DNA of 64,000 bases, from NCBI GenBank assembly GCA_016584495.1, contig WAID01000008.1, forward strand, positions 248,001 through 312,000, read 5' to 3'. Under the pieces are notes generated by a model that worked only from the letters and a program-made list of their open reading frames with translations, was not told where the DNA came from and made no database searches. Source of the stretch: Celoporthe dispersa. Lineage: Eukaryota > Ascomycota > Sordariomycetes > Diaporthales > Cryphonectriaceae. Position numbers and translations under genes: made by a program. Of the stretch, positions 1-12,200 are shown one piece after another. The first letter of the stretch is position 1, and every line of letters starts with the position of its first letter.

Positions 1-510
1 GCCTTGGGAGCTAAAAATGCATTCTTTCACTAAGACTCAGATAGATTACTATTTATATAATTGGATGCTTCCAAAGAAACTGGATTTTCAGAAATCGCTT
101 TTTAATTAGCATCTGATTATATATGGGACAATATTTCTCCAATACCAAGAACTGCTATCCAATCTATACTATACTTTAGTAAAACTATTAATATTGCAGA
201 ATAAAAATACTAGCTTATAGAATTGGAAATGGCTTGTTTAGTCTAGCTGATTCGAAAATTACAAACTATTATTGGATCGAACCGGGCTAAGCTAGTTTAT
301 ATCTTGACAGATTATGCAGCTATTATGGGTATTGTTTATTCTATTTCTTTAAATACTATAGACAAAACCAAAGCGAATCTTAAACTTATATTCGCCTCGG
401 AGTATTTGGAGTCAGTTCAACTTAGAAGCTTATCATATCCTAAGCAAATCAAATATTCTAATGAATGCAATATCCAGACTACTTTCCATCCAATAATCTA
501 TAGAAGATAA
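1..510 (+). pseudogene. RNase H domain of the Ty3/gypsy relic
   Basis: The three acidic positions of retroelement RNase H can be followed: an Asp in LDASKE (near position 62-82), a Glu in the ELEMA-like segment (near 220) and an Asp in LTDYAA (about 303-320). These are followed by a stretch resembling the end of the domain (SLNTIDKTKANLKLIFASEY, about 349-410). Stops interrupt the frame before position 300; the part from 304 to 510 is open. Known family order puts RNase H just before integrase, which agrees with the next feature. Confidence 0.75.
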
Positions 511-939
511 AAGAGTGCTAGACAAAATCTGAGAGGATAAGCTTATCTATATTATATCTAAATTATGCATAAGCGAATCTATGAAAATCTAGATTAAGGA
601 AGGATATTCTGATTATCCAGGATAGGTAAGAATCTTATAATAATTGGATAAATAGACTAGTAAAATCAAGTTATTCTTTGCAAAAGATACTAATAGGCTG
701 CTGTATTTCCAAAATCTTAATAGCAAATAGCGATTATGTATTCCAAATACTATAGCTATAGTATTTATTGCAGATGTATATAATAATAAGCACTACTTTA
801 GAGCAGATCGAATCTGGCATAACCTTATTAATTATCTGGTTATCAAATATTGCTATGCTAAAATCGATAAGTATATTTCCATTTGCCGAATATGCTAGGA
901 AAATAGCAATAATAATCAGCCATTTTTTGGTAAAATGCA

Positions 940-1560
940 ATCAATTCTGACCCTCTTAATTCTTTTCTATACAATTACTATAGATTTTGTAATTAGAATA
1001 TTAGCAGTATTAGCTGCGAATACTATATAAGTATATGCAAAAATACTTTTCTTAGATGCTTTTCTTACAATTATTAACAAATTTTCCAAAGCTATTATAA
1101 TTATCCTAGGGAATGCAATCTACATTGCAGAAGATTAAGCAAAAATCATATGCAAATTGCTATACCTCTCTAATTGAGGAATTCTATGGAAAATTATTTC
1201 AGATAGGGATATTAAGTTCTTATTAGTATTCTGGAAAGCATTATAGGAAGCTATAAGTATTAAGCTAGCTTACTCTATTGCTTAGTATTCTCAAACCGAT
1301 AAGCAATCTGAGATCAAAAATCGAATAGTCGAACTAGTAGTAAGATATTTTCTTGTAGCAAATTCAGATATTGAGTAGACTAAAGCTATATTAGTATTGC
1401 AATTCAATCTAAATAATGCATACTATCGAATTATCAAGTATTCAGCTAACCAAATTCTATATAGGTTCAATTCAATAGCAAGTATATAGATAGCAGACAA
1501 TATATTAGAGCTGGCTAAAGATATTTTTCAGAAGGAAGTATAATTTGCGATCGCCAAGGC
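940..1560 (+). pseudogene. Integrase core of the Ty3/gypsy relic
   Basis: One frame shows the integrase DDE landmarks in order: TIDFV (first Asp, about 1000), DAFLTIINKFSK (about 1055-1090), ISDRDIKF (second Asp, about 1198-1221) and SQTDKQSE (catalytic Glu, about 1289-1312). The downstream signature LQFNLNNAYYRI (about 1398-1432) follows. At least five TAA, TAG or TGA codons fall inside the domain, mostly at Trp or Gln positions, so the enzyme cannot be made. Confidence 0.8.
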
Positions 1561-1899
1561 GCAGATAGCTGCAAAACAGCAGTATAACAAATAATATAAA
1601 TAAATCTCTTTCTAGCTTCAAAATTGGATATATATCTGGATCGGAAATAATTACTTTCTTCTAAGCAATCCACCATGAAAGTACTTTCAATAACAGATAG
1701 GATCCTTTTAAATAATAAAGAAGATTAGAAACTTAGCATATAAACTCAAATTACTCCTATATATAAATATATATTTAGTAATTTCTATTACTTAATTATT
1801 AGCTGCAAGCCTATTGCAAAGCGATCTCTATAAATAAGATCCAATATATTAGGATCCGAAGGAAGTGGATAAGGATCCGGATATGGACAAATACTGAGA

Positions 1900-2098
1900 A
1901 GACTATTATTATTATAAACTAGAAAGGATTATTAGCCGCCGTGAACAGAGATATAGATATAGATTTATAAAAACTGAATATCTAATAAAATAGATAAGAT
2001 ATCCAAGCTAATTCAATATATAAATGCTAAAGAATGCCTTATCAGCCGATAGACTGATTCAGGAATTCGATAAGAAGATAAGCCTAATGGAGCGCCTC
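1900..2098 (+). pseudogene. Chromodomain of the chromovirus relic
   Basis: The frame from about 1868 reads a chromodomain: the YKLERII start, then RYRFIKTEYLIK followed by a stop where the family has the aromatic cage Trp, then a block ending LSADRLIQEFDKK. Chromodomains at the integrase C-terminus define the chromovirus branch of Ty3/gypsy and target integration to heterochromatin. Three stops in about 60 codons confirm inactivation. Confidence 0.7.
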
Positions 2099-2110
2099 AG
2101 AGATGAAGCT

Positions 2111-2689
2111 AAATCCTATCGACGATCTGCAGCGACAAGGCTTGAGCCAAATAAATTGCAGGTGAATTCAATGCCCTGCAGATAAAAAAAGACCGCGCAA
2201 AAACGAAAACCCACAAATTTCATTCCAAATAGCAGATAAAGGAAATTAATTACAAAGAATATCACTATACTTAATTTCTAAGCAATAGTAAATTCACTAT
2301 GAAATCATCCAAATTGATTTTATAGTCCTATCAAGCCTTTTATCCTCTACTATATCTGCCCATAATATGCGCATCTTCTTTTACAAATTCACTATATATC
2401 CTCCTACTGCTATTACCAATTATTTATTAGCGAACTATTACATCTTTCAATCATATATACTCCTATAATTGTAATCTTTTTTTCTTAATATTTCCTGCTC
2501 TATACTCTCCTATCAGAACTATTACTTACTAGCCTTTTATTCTGAATATCTTGCGCCCAAGGATTATATAAACTATTACCAAATCTGCATAAAGCCATTC
2601 TACAAATCTGCCTCTCCATCTTCATATCGCAAAGATCTACTAATAACTAATAATATATAGTATGCCTGATTTCTATACAATACTATATC
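2111..2689. other. AT-rich decayed DNA between relics
   Basis: No readable domain. It may hold the element's 3' end and LTR, but I found no terminal repeat pair. Two copies of the AATTCACTAT motif occur near 2291 and 2386. Confidence 0.4.
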
Positions 2690-4540
2690 CCATATTCCAG
2701 AATCTTATAAAACGAAAGTGCAAGCATAGCTATACTATAGAATATGCCAAGCATATTTACAAAGCTTTACTATGCAACTGCCTTACGATCGACAATTATC
2801 GCTAAGCTTTTTATCTTTTTAAAAGAGAGAATTGGATCTATAAAAATACTTATATAACGAAAAACTATCTAAGCAGCTTCTTCTACTAGCAGATTGCTTA
2901 TACTAAAGCCTTTCGAGAAGCTATTATCTATAAAGGCTATATAGATTCTATCAACTAAGAAGTCGAATTCAATATCTATATTTCATAATCAGAGTTGGAC
3001 TATCAATCGATTAGCTGCCCTATTATAATCGAGCAAGCCAAGGAATATATTAAGGATTATCCGATTTCTATCTGAATAAACTGGGCTAGCCTAATCTATT
3101 AAGGCTAAGACCTCAACCTAGATATATTTACGAGAAAGAAGAGTAAAGATAAGGGTAATAAAGAAGAATTAACGAGCGATATAAATAGTGATTCTCCTAT
3201 ATAAGCACTCGAACTCACTGCAAATACCTTCTATGCGAATAAGCTAGCCCCTGCTTCTTTCACTCCTTCCTCTTCTCAACATATCTAATAGGATACTATA
3301 AGCCGACTTATCAATTGACCTTGTAACTGCAAAGGCTAATTTATCCATACGGACGACGAGATTATAGAGATCGCCCAGCCGCAATTTAAAAATAATAAGC
3401 TGGATGCAATTTGTTATACTGCTAATTTAGCAGAGATTATAATAGCTTACAATTGCTAAGCGCCTTATAATACTTTCGCCATATGGAAGAAGATAGCAAA
3501 GACTATTTATCCTATCCTGGCTATTATAAGCAAATCAGAGATCAGCATGCTTCAGCTAGCTTTTACTCTTTTGGCTATAATAGCGAGGAACTTCACTACT
3601 TCCAGCTGCAAGCGCAGCTGAGCCGACCTAGATAATGATCTAGAGAAGATCGGATCTCGACCTTTTCCTAATCCCTTTCTCGATAATCCTATCGAGCAGC
3701 CCTTCAATAGTCGGACTCCAGCTAATCTATTCCAGAGTATAGGCTTGCTTCCTAGCCTAAGAATCTCTATAGCTATAAACATTATTCCTCCCAGTATACA
3801 GAAAGAGAATATATACTTCAAACAAATAGCTAAGACCAATACCTAGTACAAGACCCCTCTTAGCCATATCCCTATCATATAGGAAAAATCTATTGCCGCG
3901 ATTGGAGATCCTATCTTCTAATTCACCTATTCTCTAAATAGCAATATTAGCCATTTCACTATAGCCAGCAACCTATCTAACATTTTCTATATTTTTATAA
4001 TAGATATCGCATATTAGATCTGCAAGTTCGGAGATAAGCTGGCTAAGATAAATACGAAAAAAGCTATAATCTAGAGCATAAGCATTAATTTTATTATAAT
4101 CCATATACTAGAGTGCAATTAGGATTTTAAATTCATTAAGAAAGTCCAAGCCGAGAATAATAGTCAAATTGACTACTAAAGAACTTTTAATAAATAGATA
4201 GCCGACTGCTAATAAATTCTCACTCTAAAAGCAATCTAGGAATACAAGTATTAGCTAATTACTATCGATCAATATCTCAATACCAAAGGCTCTATTAAGT
4301 CTTTCTTCCTGACTATTAATAACTATTGCACTATTGCAGATAAGATTATAGATAAGAAAATTACTGCAGCTTTTGGGCTTTCAATGCATAAGATGGAGAA
4401 GAATATCCATATATAGGACGAGTCTCTCCTATAAAAGACTCAGTAAAATCAGAAATATTTAATAAAGATATCAAAATCGTTTACTATAGATGAATTTAAT
4501 AATAATTCTCTATAAACCTTCTCTTGATAGATTACAGTTA
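2690..4540 (+). pseudogene. Unidentified RIP-degraded coding relic
   Basis: One + strand frame stays largely open over long stretches, with scattered single stops, and has non-random amino-acid composition (charged and hydrophobic blocks, a Ser/Pro-rich linker near 3250-3290). The density of stops resembles that of the neighbouring pol relic, so this was probably a transposon protein such as a gag or gag-protease region. I recognise no catalytic motif or zinc knuckle and do not assign a family. Intermediate C-to-T decay is inferred. Confidence 0.4.
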
Positions 4541-4765
4541 AAGAGGAAGATATGAGATTAGCATATCTCTAATTGCTATACAATTACTAACTATATTCAT
4601 ACTAGTCTAGATTCTCGGATCCCCTTTTACTATAATTGAATTCACTATTAATTCACTATATCTTACTCTTGATAAGCTATAATCAAGAGATTAGATATAA
4701 GATTAGTATATCTTTAATTACTGCATAATTACTAACTATATCCATGCTGATTGAAAGTCTCGAAT
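4519..4765. repeat. Diverged direct repeat, two copies about 145 bp apart
   Basis: A segment beginning CTCTTGATA near 4520 and running to about 4615 recurs from about 4667 to 4765. The clearest block is GATATGAGATTAGCATATCT at 4549 against GATATAAGATTAGTATATCT at 4694. Differences between the copies are mostly C/T and G/A transitions, as expected for a duplication that was then RIP-mutated. It could be a piece of an LTR; I cannot show that. Confidence 0.6.
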
Positions 4766-5399
4766 TTCTTTTATTTTATATATTTTCAGCTATATTTTCC
4801 TTTTTGAACTACTAATTCAGAATAGAGAGCTATTATAATTAACTAAATATATCTATATTAGCTAGCCTTTACTAAAAGATCTTATTAGCACTCATTTTCT
4901 ACTAAAGTATGAGGATAGCAATTTATCTCTAGAGCGTTTAGTCGGATATTTGCTAATCAATATAGCTATAATCTTATCTATATTAGCTTTAGAGAAATAA
5001 GAAGAATATATAAGCTATAAATTCAGATAGGAAATCAAAGAAATAGAATTAGAGTTTTGCTTTTAGTATTTTACTTTTTTATATTATAAATCTATAGCAT
5101 TTATAGCAGATATGAATCAATGCAAGGTATTTGATTAGTATTAAGTACTGCGAATAATACGGATAATAGAATAGTTTCTTTTGTACAATACTCGGAATAT
5201 AGACTGAAGAGTAGATACTCTAATCTTATATAGGAATATAGGCTTAAGAGATTAGCAACCTTTTTGGGCTATCTAACTCATGCTTATAGCAAGGCTAAGG
5301 ATAATCTCTTAATATATTTCCTTTTGTTAAAACATTTCCTTTGCGGATAAAGACTATAAGAGGCTAGCAATTGATGCATTTGCATTATTCACTATCACT

Positions 5400-5560
5400 G
5401 AATGCGTAATGAATTTACTAGTGAATGTATGGTGAATTCACTATGGAATGTATGGTGAATTCATTAGAGAATGCGTGGTGCATTTATTATGGAATGCATA
5501 GTGAATTTACTAGCGAATGCTGGGTGAATTTACCGAGTATAACTATAGTGAATTCACTTT
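5400..5560. repeat. 23-bp tandem repeat, seven units, palindromic core
   Basis: Seven consecutive 23-bp units start at 5400, 5423, 5446, 5469, 5492, 5515 and 5538. The consensus is roughly GAATGYRTGGTGAATTYACTA plus two variable bases. Units 2 and 7 keep the perfect 10-bp palindrome GTGAATTCAC; the others differ mainly by transitions. Single AATTCACTAT copies occur elsewhere in the AT-rich block (near 2291, 2386 and 4640-4660). Confidence 0.8.
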
Positions 5561-6903
5561 GTATTCTCCCGCAGCTTCTGACAACTATATATATATCTAG
5601 GATAGATATCGTTTCTCTTTCTTCTTCGAAAAGAGAGCATCCCTCGTAATATATCTGCAATGCACCGCATACTTCAGCCGCTCAACACAGAAGCACTCTT
5701 TATAGCATGCAATATCAGATCTTGCTAGTATTAGCTTTTGAAAGCATTATAGCATTATTAATATATAAGGGTTTTATTAATACTGAAAGCTTTTTATTAT
5801 ATATTAGAGAACTAATCTTACTGTAATATATTCTTTTCCTAGCTAATAGAGCATATTGATAATAGATAATGCATCTTTCTATTACTATAATGCTTTTAAG
5901 CTGCTATGCAAGAGCGCTAGTATGATATTGAAATATCTCTTTTTATATAGCCTATATCTAAATCTTATTAAAGCTTTCTTTAGCAAGCTAAAAGCATATA
6001 TTCAATAGCATATAGCATATATTTAGAATTAATAGGAAAGTAAAAAAGATTAGCGCCAATTCTTAATTGATTTAGTATATTCAATAGGCTAGAAAAGAGA
6101 TAATATTAGAAAGCATTTCCAAGCTATTCAAGTACTAAAGCTAGAAGAAAGGTAATAAGTAGAGAAAGAGTATAAATAATATTGCTAGAATAGAAAAAGA
6201 GTATGCAAGTAATAGTATATAAATGCTAAAGCTAAACGAAAATTAGAAAGTAAGAAAAATAAACTATTGCTATACAAATTATACTAAAATCGATTATGCT
6301 CTTATTTTCTATTCTATAGCTTTTTTAGATTATTGATTTTCTATTTCTTTTGCTTGCTTTGCTATTCTTTCTTTCAATTACTCTCTTCTATCTATCTCAA
6401 TTATTGCTATTTATTAGAAATTAAGCACTTGCTATTGAGAAAGCAGTATATATATATTAGTATTGCAAAGCAGTATATCTAATTCTAAAGTTATGCTTTT
6501 TAAAGCTATTAATATCTGCAATATTAGTAATTAAGTAAGCGATAATAGACGAAAAGAAATTGCAAGCTATTAAATAAGCTGATAGCTAGCTAAGTTGAGA
6601 TTATTCTTATCCTTCTCAATAAGAAATTCCTTCAAAGATTAATGCATTAAATTAATAGTTCGCTTTTCAATGCTATATTTACTATATTAGCTATAAAGCA
6701 TACTTCTAAGCTTGCTTAATGCAATATTCTCGAGTGCTAATTCCTTTTAAATATAATAAACTGCCTCAGCTTTTATTAAGTTGCAAGCTTTCTGCTATTG
6801 AAATATCTTGAAAAACTCTTCTATTAAGCTATTTATATTAAGCCTTTCTAGCATAATTGGGCTCGATAAGAATATTAGGATTTGCTGATATAGTAATATT
6901 ATT
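5561..6903. other. AT-rich DNA, no readable gene
   Basis: Stop codons are dense in all frames and TA-rich. Some Lys/Glu-rich low-complexity coding-like tracts near 6000-6350 may be remnants of transposon proteins, but nothing can be named. Confidence 0.4.
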
Positions 6904-7029
6904 GATGCTTAAGAAAGCATATATATAGAGAGAGGGATTGCGTCTAATGCTTAATAAGAAGTATATATTAAGGAAAGCATTATGCTTGATGCTTGATAAA
7001 GAGTATATACTAAAAGAGGCATTATTGAA
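6904..7029. repeat. 42-bp tandem repeat, three units
   Basis: Units start at 6904, 6946 and 6988, each opening RATGCTT and carrying a TATATA core followed by GAAAGCAT or a variant. Divergence is largely by transitions. It lies inside RIP-type AT-rich DNA. The 42-bp period is a multiple of three, so it could come from a protein repeat, but no frame is open. Confidence 0.65.
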
Positions 7030-8190
7030 AGAATTAATAGTAGTAAGAATAAGAGTATTATTAGTCTAGATCTGCTTATCTGCTTTTAAAGCAAATATGC
7101 GAGAAGCAAAAGATCTCCTCCTCTATTAATATTAATAATATTGCTGCTAATAAAACTATTGCTTTTAGTACTATATGCTTTTCCTTTCTTATTGAAAAGA
7201 TTATTTCAAATAGCTAATACTAATGCTGTTTTAGTTTCTGAACTGGCTAAGAGGCTATCTCCAATGCTTGAAGTTATCTATATATTGCTAAAAGCATAGC
7301 TAAGAATTTAGCAATATATAGAAAGTAGAATATAATCTATATTAGCTTTCTTAGCTTTATTTGCAATCTTTTCTGCTTATTATATTAGATTTTGCTAATT
7401 AAGCTTTAAATAATGCTTATTCAGCTTAATCTAATAATATATAGCAAATATTATACTATTTCTATTATTAGTATAGCATAAAAGATTATAGTATTGCTAG
7501 TAAATAGAAAACTGTATAAAGAAAGCTTTCTAGAAAGCAATATTAATATTAATTTGCTTATATATATTAAAAGCTTTCGAGCGCAAGTATGCAGTTCCTA
7601 GTGTAAGGACTGCTCTTATTGCTATTCAAGCTAGTATAAAGATATTACTGAACTTGCTAGCTTTAATCTTGATAGTAGCTGAGATATTTTTTGCTAAATG
7701 CTTAGTAATAGCTGAAAGAAAGCTTTATAATATAGCATAAGAAATATATTTGCTATTGCTGCTAATTTCAAGATTGAAGATAAATATAATATTAAGCTAG
7801 CAAAAATTCTTTATCTCGAATATAGCAATGCTAATCTAATAAGCAGTATTCTTGAAATTATTACTAATAATCTTATCGCAATAGATCTTTTTGCTTTAAG
7901 CAGATTTCCTTTTGCTGATAATAATTCTTGCGAAGCTATACTAGCTGCGAATAGTATGCTTTTTTATAATATATATAATATATGCTTTTTGATTATTTAG
8001 TTAGAAAATTAGAGCTTGCTTAAGATCTAAATCGAGAAAAATAGATATATTAGTAATGCGTTTCGTAAATATTCCTAGCAATATAATGTTTCGGAATTGT
8101 ATACTTTGATAAGCAAAATAATATTATTCGATCCGAATTTCTGTTAGGATAGTAATATCAATAATATTAAGATTCTCAGCCTGCTTATTC
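7030..8190. other. AT-rich DNA, no readable gene
   Basis: TA-rich sequence with many stops in all frames and many short TATATA tracts. No domain recognised. Confidence 0.4.
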
Positions 8191-8900
8191 TTATTACTAT
8201 TACTCTTAACTGTAATAATATTAATAGTATTAGCAGCTATTCGTGCTATTGCAGTAATAGCTCTGGCAGCAGCTTTGTTAATTATAGCTTATTCAATAGC
8301 AGCTTTTTTAGCCTTTCGAGCTATAATCTATTCCTTTTCTCGAGCTTTCCTCTCTTTAGCAATAGCTACTCTTTCGGCTCTTTTCTCCTTAGCAATAGCT
8401 GCTTTCTTTGCTATTTATTGCTAGATTGCAGCCTCTTTAGCAGCTGCTTTGGCATCAAGCAGAGCTTGAGTATTTGCAGATATTCTTCAGGCAAGCTAAG
8501 AGTCTTCTTTCGCGCTGAAGAGGTCTTCTTTCATATTGTCGCTGTGGAATATTTTGCTATTGGAGCATTCGAGGTATTTGCTTTCTGCTTAGAAGGCATA
8601 CTAGATAGCCTGAGCAGTGCTAGCTCGAATCGTACGCTTGCTCGAAGATTTGATCAAAGCCAATGAGAGAATATCTTGCGCTCTTGGAATGCTCGCTAGA
8701 AAATAAATTATAGCTTGATGAGATTGCTCTTTATAAAGAACGCATATCAGAGCTCGAATTCGCTATTTATCTATTCGTCTATAGTATTTTCAAGCTTATA
8801 GGCTTACTAGTGCTAAGTTCTAGCAATGCTTGAGCCTTAGCAATACTGCTAGAGGGCGAGGATGATGGATTTGATAGTGAATCTATATATTCTATCATAT
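8190..8900 (-). pseudogene. Possible DNA-transposon (pogo-like) transposase tail relic
   Basis: On the minus strand about 8210-8450 reads an Ala/Lys/Glu-rich coil (for example AKEKRAERVAIAKERKAREK) that resembles the basic C-terminal tail of many fungal pogo-type transposases. The region just upstream on that strand (about 8450-8890) is partly open. No DDE catalytic core could be identified, so the assignment rests on composition only. Stops interrupt it and it is not functional. Confidence 0.3.
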
Positions 8901-9243
8901 ATACGATCGAATGATATGGATTCGGGAATAGCTTCAGGCAGTAGGTAGTGGTAAGGGCTGTGAATGTTCGAAAAAACGAAAGGTTTCCAAAACGGTTTTC
9001 ACGCGACCATCTTTTGTACGCGTTTTTGGTGGTGTGTGCGGGAGTGGAAAAATACAGTGGGGCTCAACACTTGAATGGAACGGAGAGTATACAGAGAACC
9101 GCCCCACAGCGACGGGCCAGACGACACGTCTACGAAGTATAAACAGGCCTGTCCTTGACGTCTGTTTATTTTCGATCCCCTCCGCTCTCCTGCAAGCTCT
9201 TCCCAGAAACATCCTGTAGAAGATCTCAACCCCAAGAAGAAAC

Positions 9244-12200
9244 ATGGACGTTTTCCGCAAGCTTGAGCAGGGCATCGCGGGGCTCTTCGGCTCCGAGGAG
9301 GAGAAGCACTCGCACACGCACCAGGATGAGGTGTGCCATGAGCTCCACGTCGAGCACAAGGACAACCGCTTCCAGAGCTTTGCGCCGCAGTCCTCGGGCC
9401 ATGTGAAGTGGCATGTGGACGGGTGCTCGTATTTCTGGGCCGTGTCAGAGGCTCTCGAGCGTGAGTTCATCGCATGTTAACCTCGATGGCGTCACATATC
9501 TTGCCGGGGACTCGTCTGTCGGCATGTGAAGGGTCCCTCAGCTGATGTTATCCGTCAACCACAGAGGCCCAAGAGAGCATCTACATCCTGGACTGGTGGC
9601 TGTCCCCGGAGCTGTACCTCCGCCGGCCTCCAGCGCAGAACAACAAGTACCGTCTTGACCACATGCTGCAGGCTGCTGCCGAGCGGGGTGTTGATGTCAG
9701 GATCATCGTCTTCAAGGAGGTCGAGCAGGCCTTGACATGTGAGTGACCCCCCGGCGATCCTGATCATGAGGATCCCCGCCCCGGCTGACATCTTTGACCT
9801 CCCACAGTGAACTCTGAGGTAAGACATGGTTGTTGTTGTTGCTGCTGCTGCTGCTGCTGTTACCGGATAGCGTGACACTGGAAGCTGAATCAGGATCCTG
9901 TAGCACACCAAGCACCACCTGGAGGGCCTGCACGAGAACATCAAGGTCTTCCGTCATCCCGACCACTCTGTTTCCGGACAGGACATCAGCGCCGAGTTCA
10001 AGACCGCGTTCGCCAACCTGTCCCATGGTGCCTTCAGCTTGTCGAAGCTGTCCAAGGACGCGCTCAAGACGCTCTATGGAACCAGCGACGATGTTGTGCT
10101 GTTCTGGTCTCACCACGAGAAGCTCTGTGTCGTGGACAAGAAGATTGCCTTCATGGGTGGTCTCGACGCCTGTAGGTCTCATGAACACCATGCCGGGCAA
10201 CGTGATCCTGTGGTGCTGACTCTGTCTCATGTCAGGCTATGGTCGCTGGGATACCAACAGCCACCCCATCGCAGATGCTCACCCTGGCGATGTGGATGCC
10301 ATCGTCTTTCCCGGCCAGGACTTCAACAATGCTCGTATCTACGACTTCGAGGGCGTTGACAAATGGGAGCAGAACAAGCGTAAGATCGACTGACTCCCTC
10401 CATACCTTTTCTGCCGAAAAGAAAAGAGGAAACAAAACCTGTTGCTGACATGTATGGAAAAGTCGACCGAACCAAGTACTCGCGAATGGGCTGGTCTGAC
10501 ATTAGCATCTCCATGACCGGCCCCATCGTCAACAGCACAGTACACCACTTTCAAGACAGATGGTAATCTTCAGTCTCCTAAAGAACCACCAGCCCTCTCA
10601 CGCACACAGCATCACTAATGCCTTGTTTTTTTTTTTTTAAAAAAAATAGGAACTACATTTTCGGCCAAAAATACAACACTGATGACTTCAAGGCCAAATA
10701 CCATAAATTCGAAGAGGCCATCCGCCATGCCCCTCCTGTCGAGGGGATTATTGATCATAGTGAACGAGAGGCTGGTGAGATGTTTGGGGGCCTTCACCGT
10801 CACTTCACCAGGCACCTGGGTCGTATTTGGGGCGAAGAACCTCAGGAGCGTCATGAAGATCATGGAGCGCACATCCAGATGTGCCGAAGGTGAGCAAAAA
10901 AAAAAAACAATACCACTCGGCATGAAGCCATGTGTGTTTATGGTGATACGCGTCTCACATCTTATTCCTTGATAGCTGCACGAGCTGGTCCGCTGGGAAG
11001 CCTACTGAGCACTCCATCGCGAATGCGTACATCGAGGCCATCACGAACGCTCAGAAGTTTGTGTATATCGAGAACCAGGTCAGTACTCCTTCTTGACGGC
11101 GACCGCCTATCCTGGATGATGGCCGTGCTGACGACGACGATGACGACGACGACGACGACGTACAGTTCTTCATCACCGCAACAGATGATGAGCAGCACCC
11201 AGTCTACAACAAGATTGGCGCGGCCATCGTCAACCGCATCCTCCGCGCCCATCAAAACGGCGAGGCCTTCCGTGTGATTATAGCCATTCCGGCGGTGCCT
11301 GCCTTTGCTGGCGACCTGAAGTCGGACGGCGCACTGGGCACACGCGCCATCATGGAGTTCCAGTACAAGTCCATCTCCCGAGGCGGGCACTCGATCATGG
11401 AGAAGCTCTCGCAGGGCGGCATCGAGGACCCCGGCCGCTACATCTCCTTCTACAACCTGCGCAACTACGACCGCCTCAACGTGTCGTCCACCATGCAGCG
11501 CGCGGAACAAGAGTCAGGCGTGAAGTACGAGGAGGCCCGCCAGGAGTTCGACGACGCCGTGGAGAGCGGCTACGACGGCCACTCGCGCCACTCGGAGACC
11601 CACGGCCGGCTGGGCAGCCAGTACCGGCGGTACCAGGACGCGGCGGCGCGCCAGGACGACCAGACATGGGACACCATCTCGGCGGCGTACATGGCCGAGG
11701 GCCCAGACCTGAACTCGATCCCGTGGCAGGGCGACGAGCAGGCCGAGCTGGACGCCTTCGTGTCCGAGGAGCTGTACATCCACACCAAGTGCCTGATCGC
11801 CGACGACCGCCTCGTCCTCATCGGCAGCGCCAACCTGAACGACCGCTCGCAGCTCGGCACACACGACTCGGAGATCGCCGTCGTCATCGAGGACCCGACC
11901 CCCGTGCGCTCCCCAGATGAACGGCGAGCCCTGGACCGCGTCCAAGTTCGCCGCCGGCCTGCGCCGCCAGCTGTTCCGCAAGCACCTGGGCCTCCTGCCC
12001 GACCAGCGCTGGGACAGGCCCGACGCCAACTTCCAGCCCGTCAGCAAGTGCCCCAACGAGTACGACTGGGGCTCGCACGCCGACCGCCTGGTGGCCGACC
12101 CCATGAGCGAGGACTTTGACCGCCTGTGGCGCGACACGGCGCGCACCAACACCGAGGTCTTCAGCAAGGCCTTCCACAACGTGCCCAACGACGTCGTCCG

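Larger units (their letters stand above)
1..2110 (+). mobile_element. RIP-degraded Ty3/gypsy chromovirus, 3' half of pol
   Basis: AT-rich sequence in which an ordered series of Ty3/gypsy pol domains can still be read on the + strand despite many in-frame stops: RNase H (about 1-510), integrase (about 940-1560), a post-integrase region and a chromodomain (about 1900-2098). Many stops sit where the family has Trp or Gln, as expected from C-to-T changes on either strand, which is the RIP signature. The 5' part (gag, protease, reverse transcriptase) lies outside the window to the left. I could not delimit an LTR. The element is dead: no domain is open from end to end. Confidence 0.8.

Noticed and set aside
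5400..5560. CRISPR array
   Set aside because: The units are contiguous 23-bp repeats without spacers, and the genome is eukaryotic.
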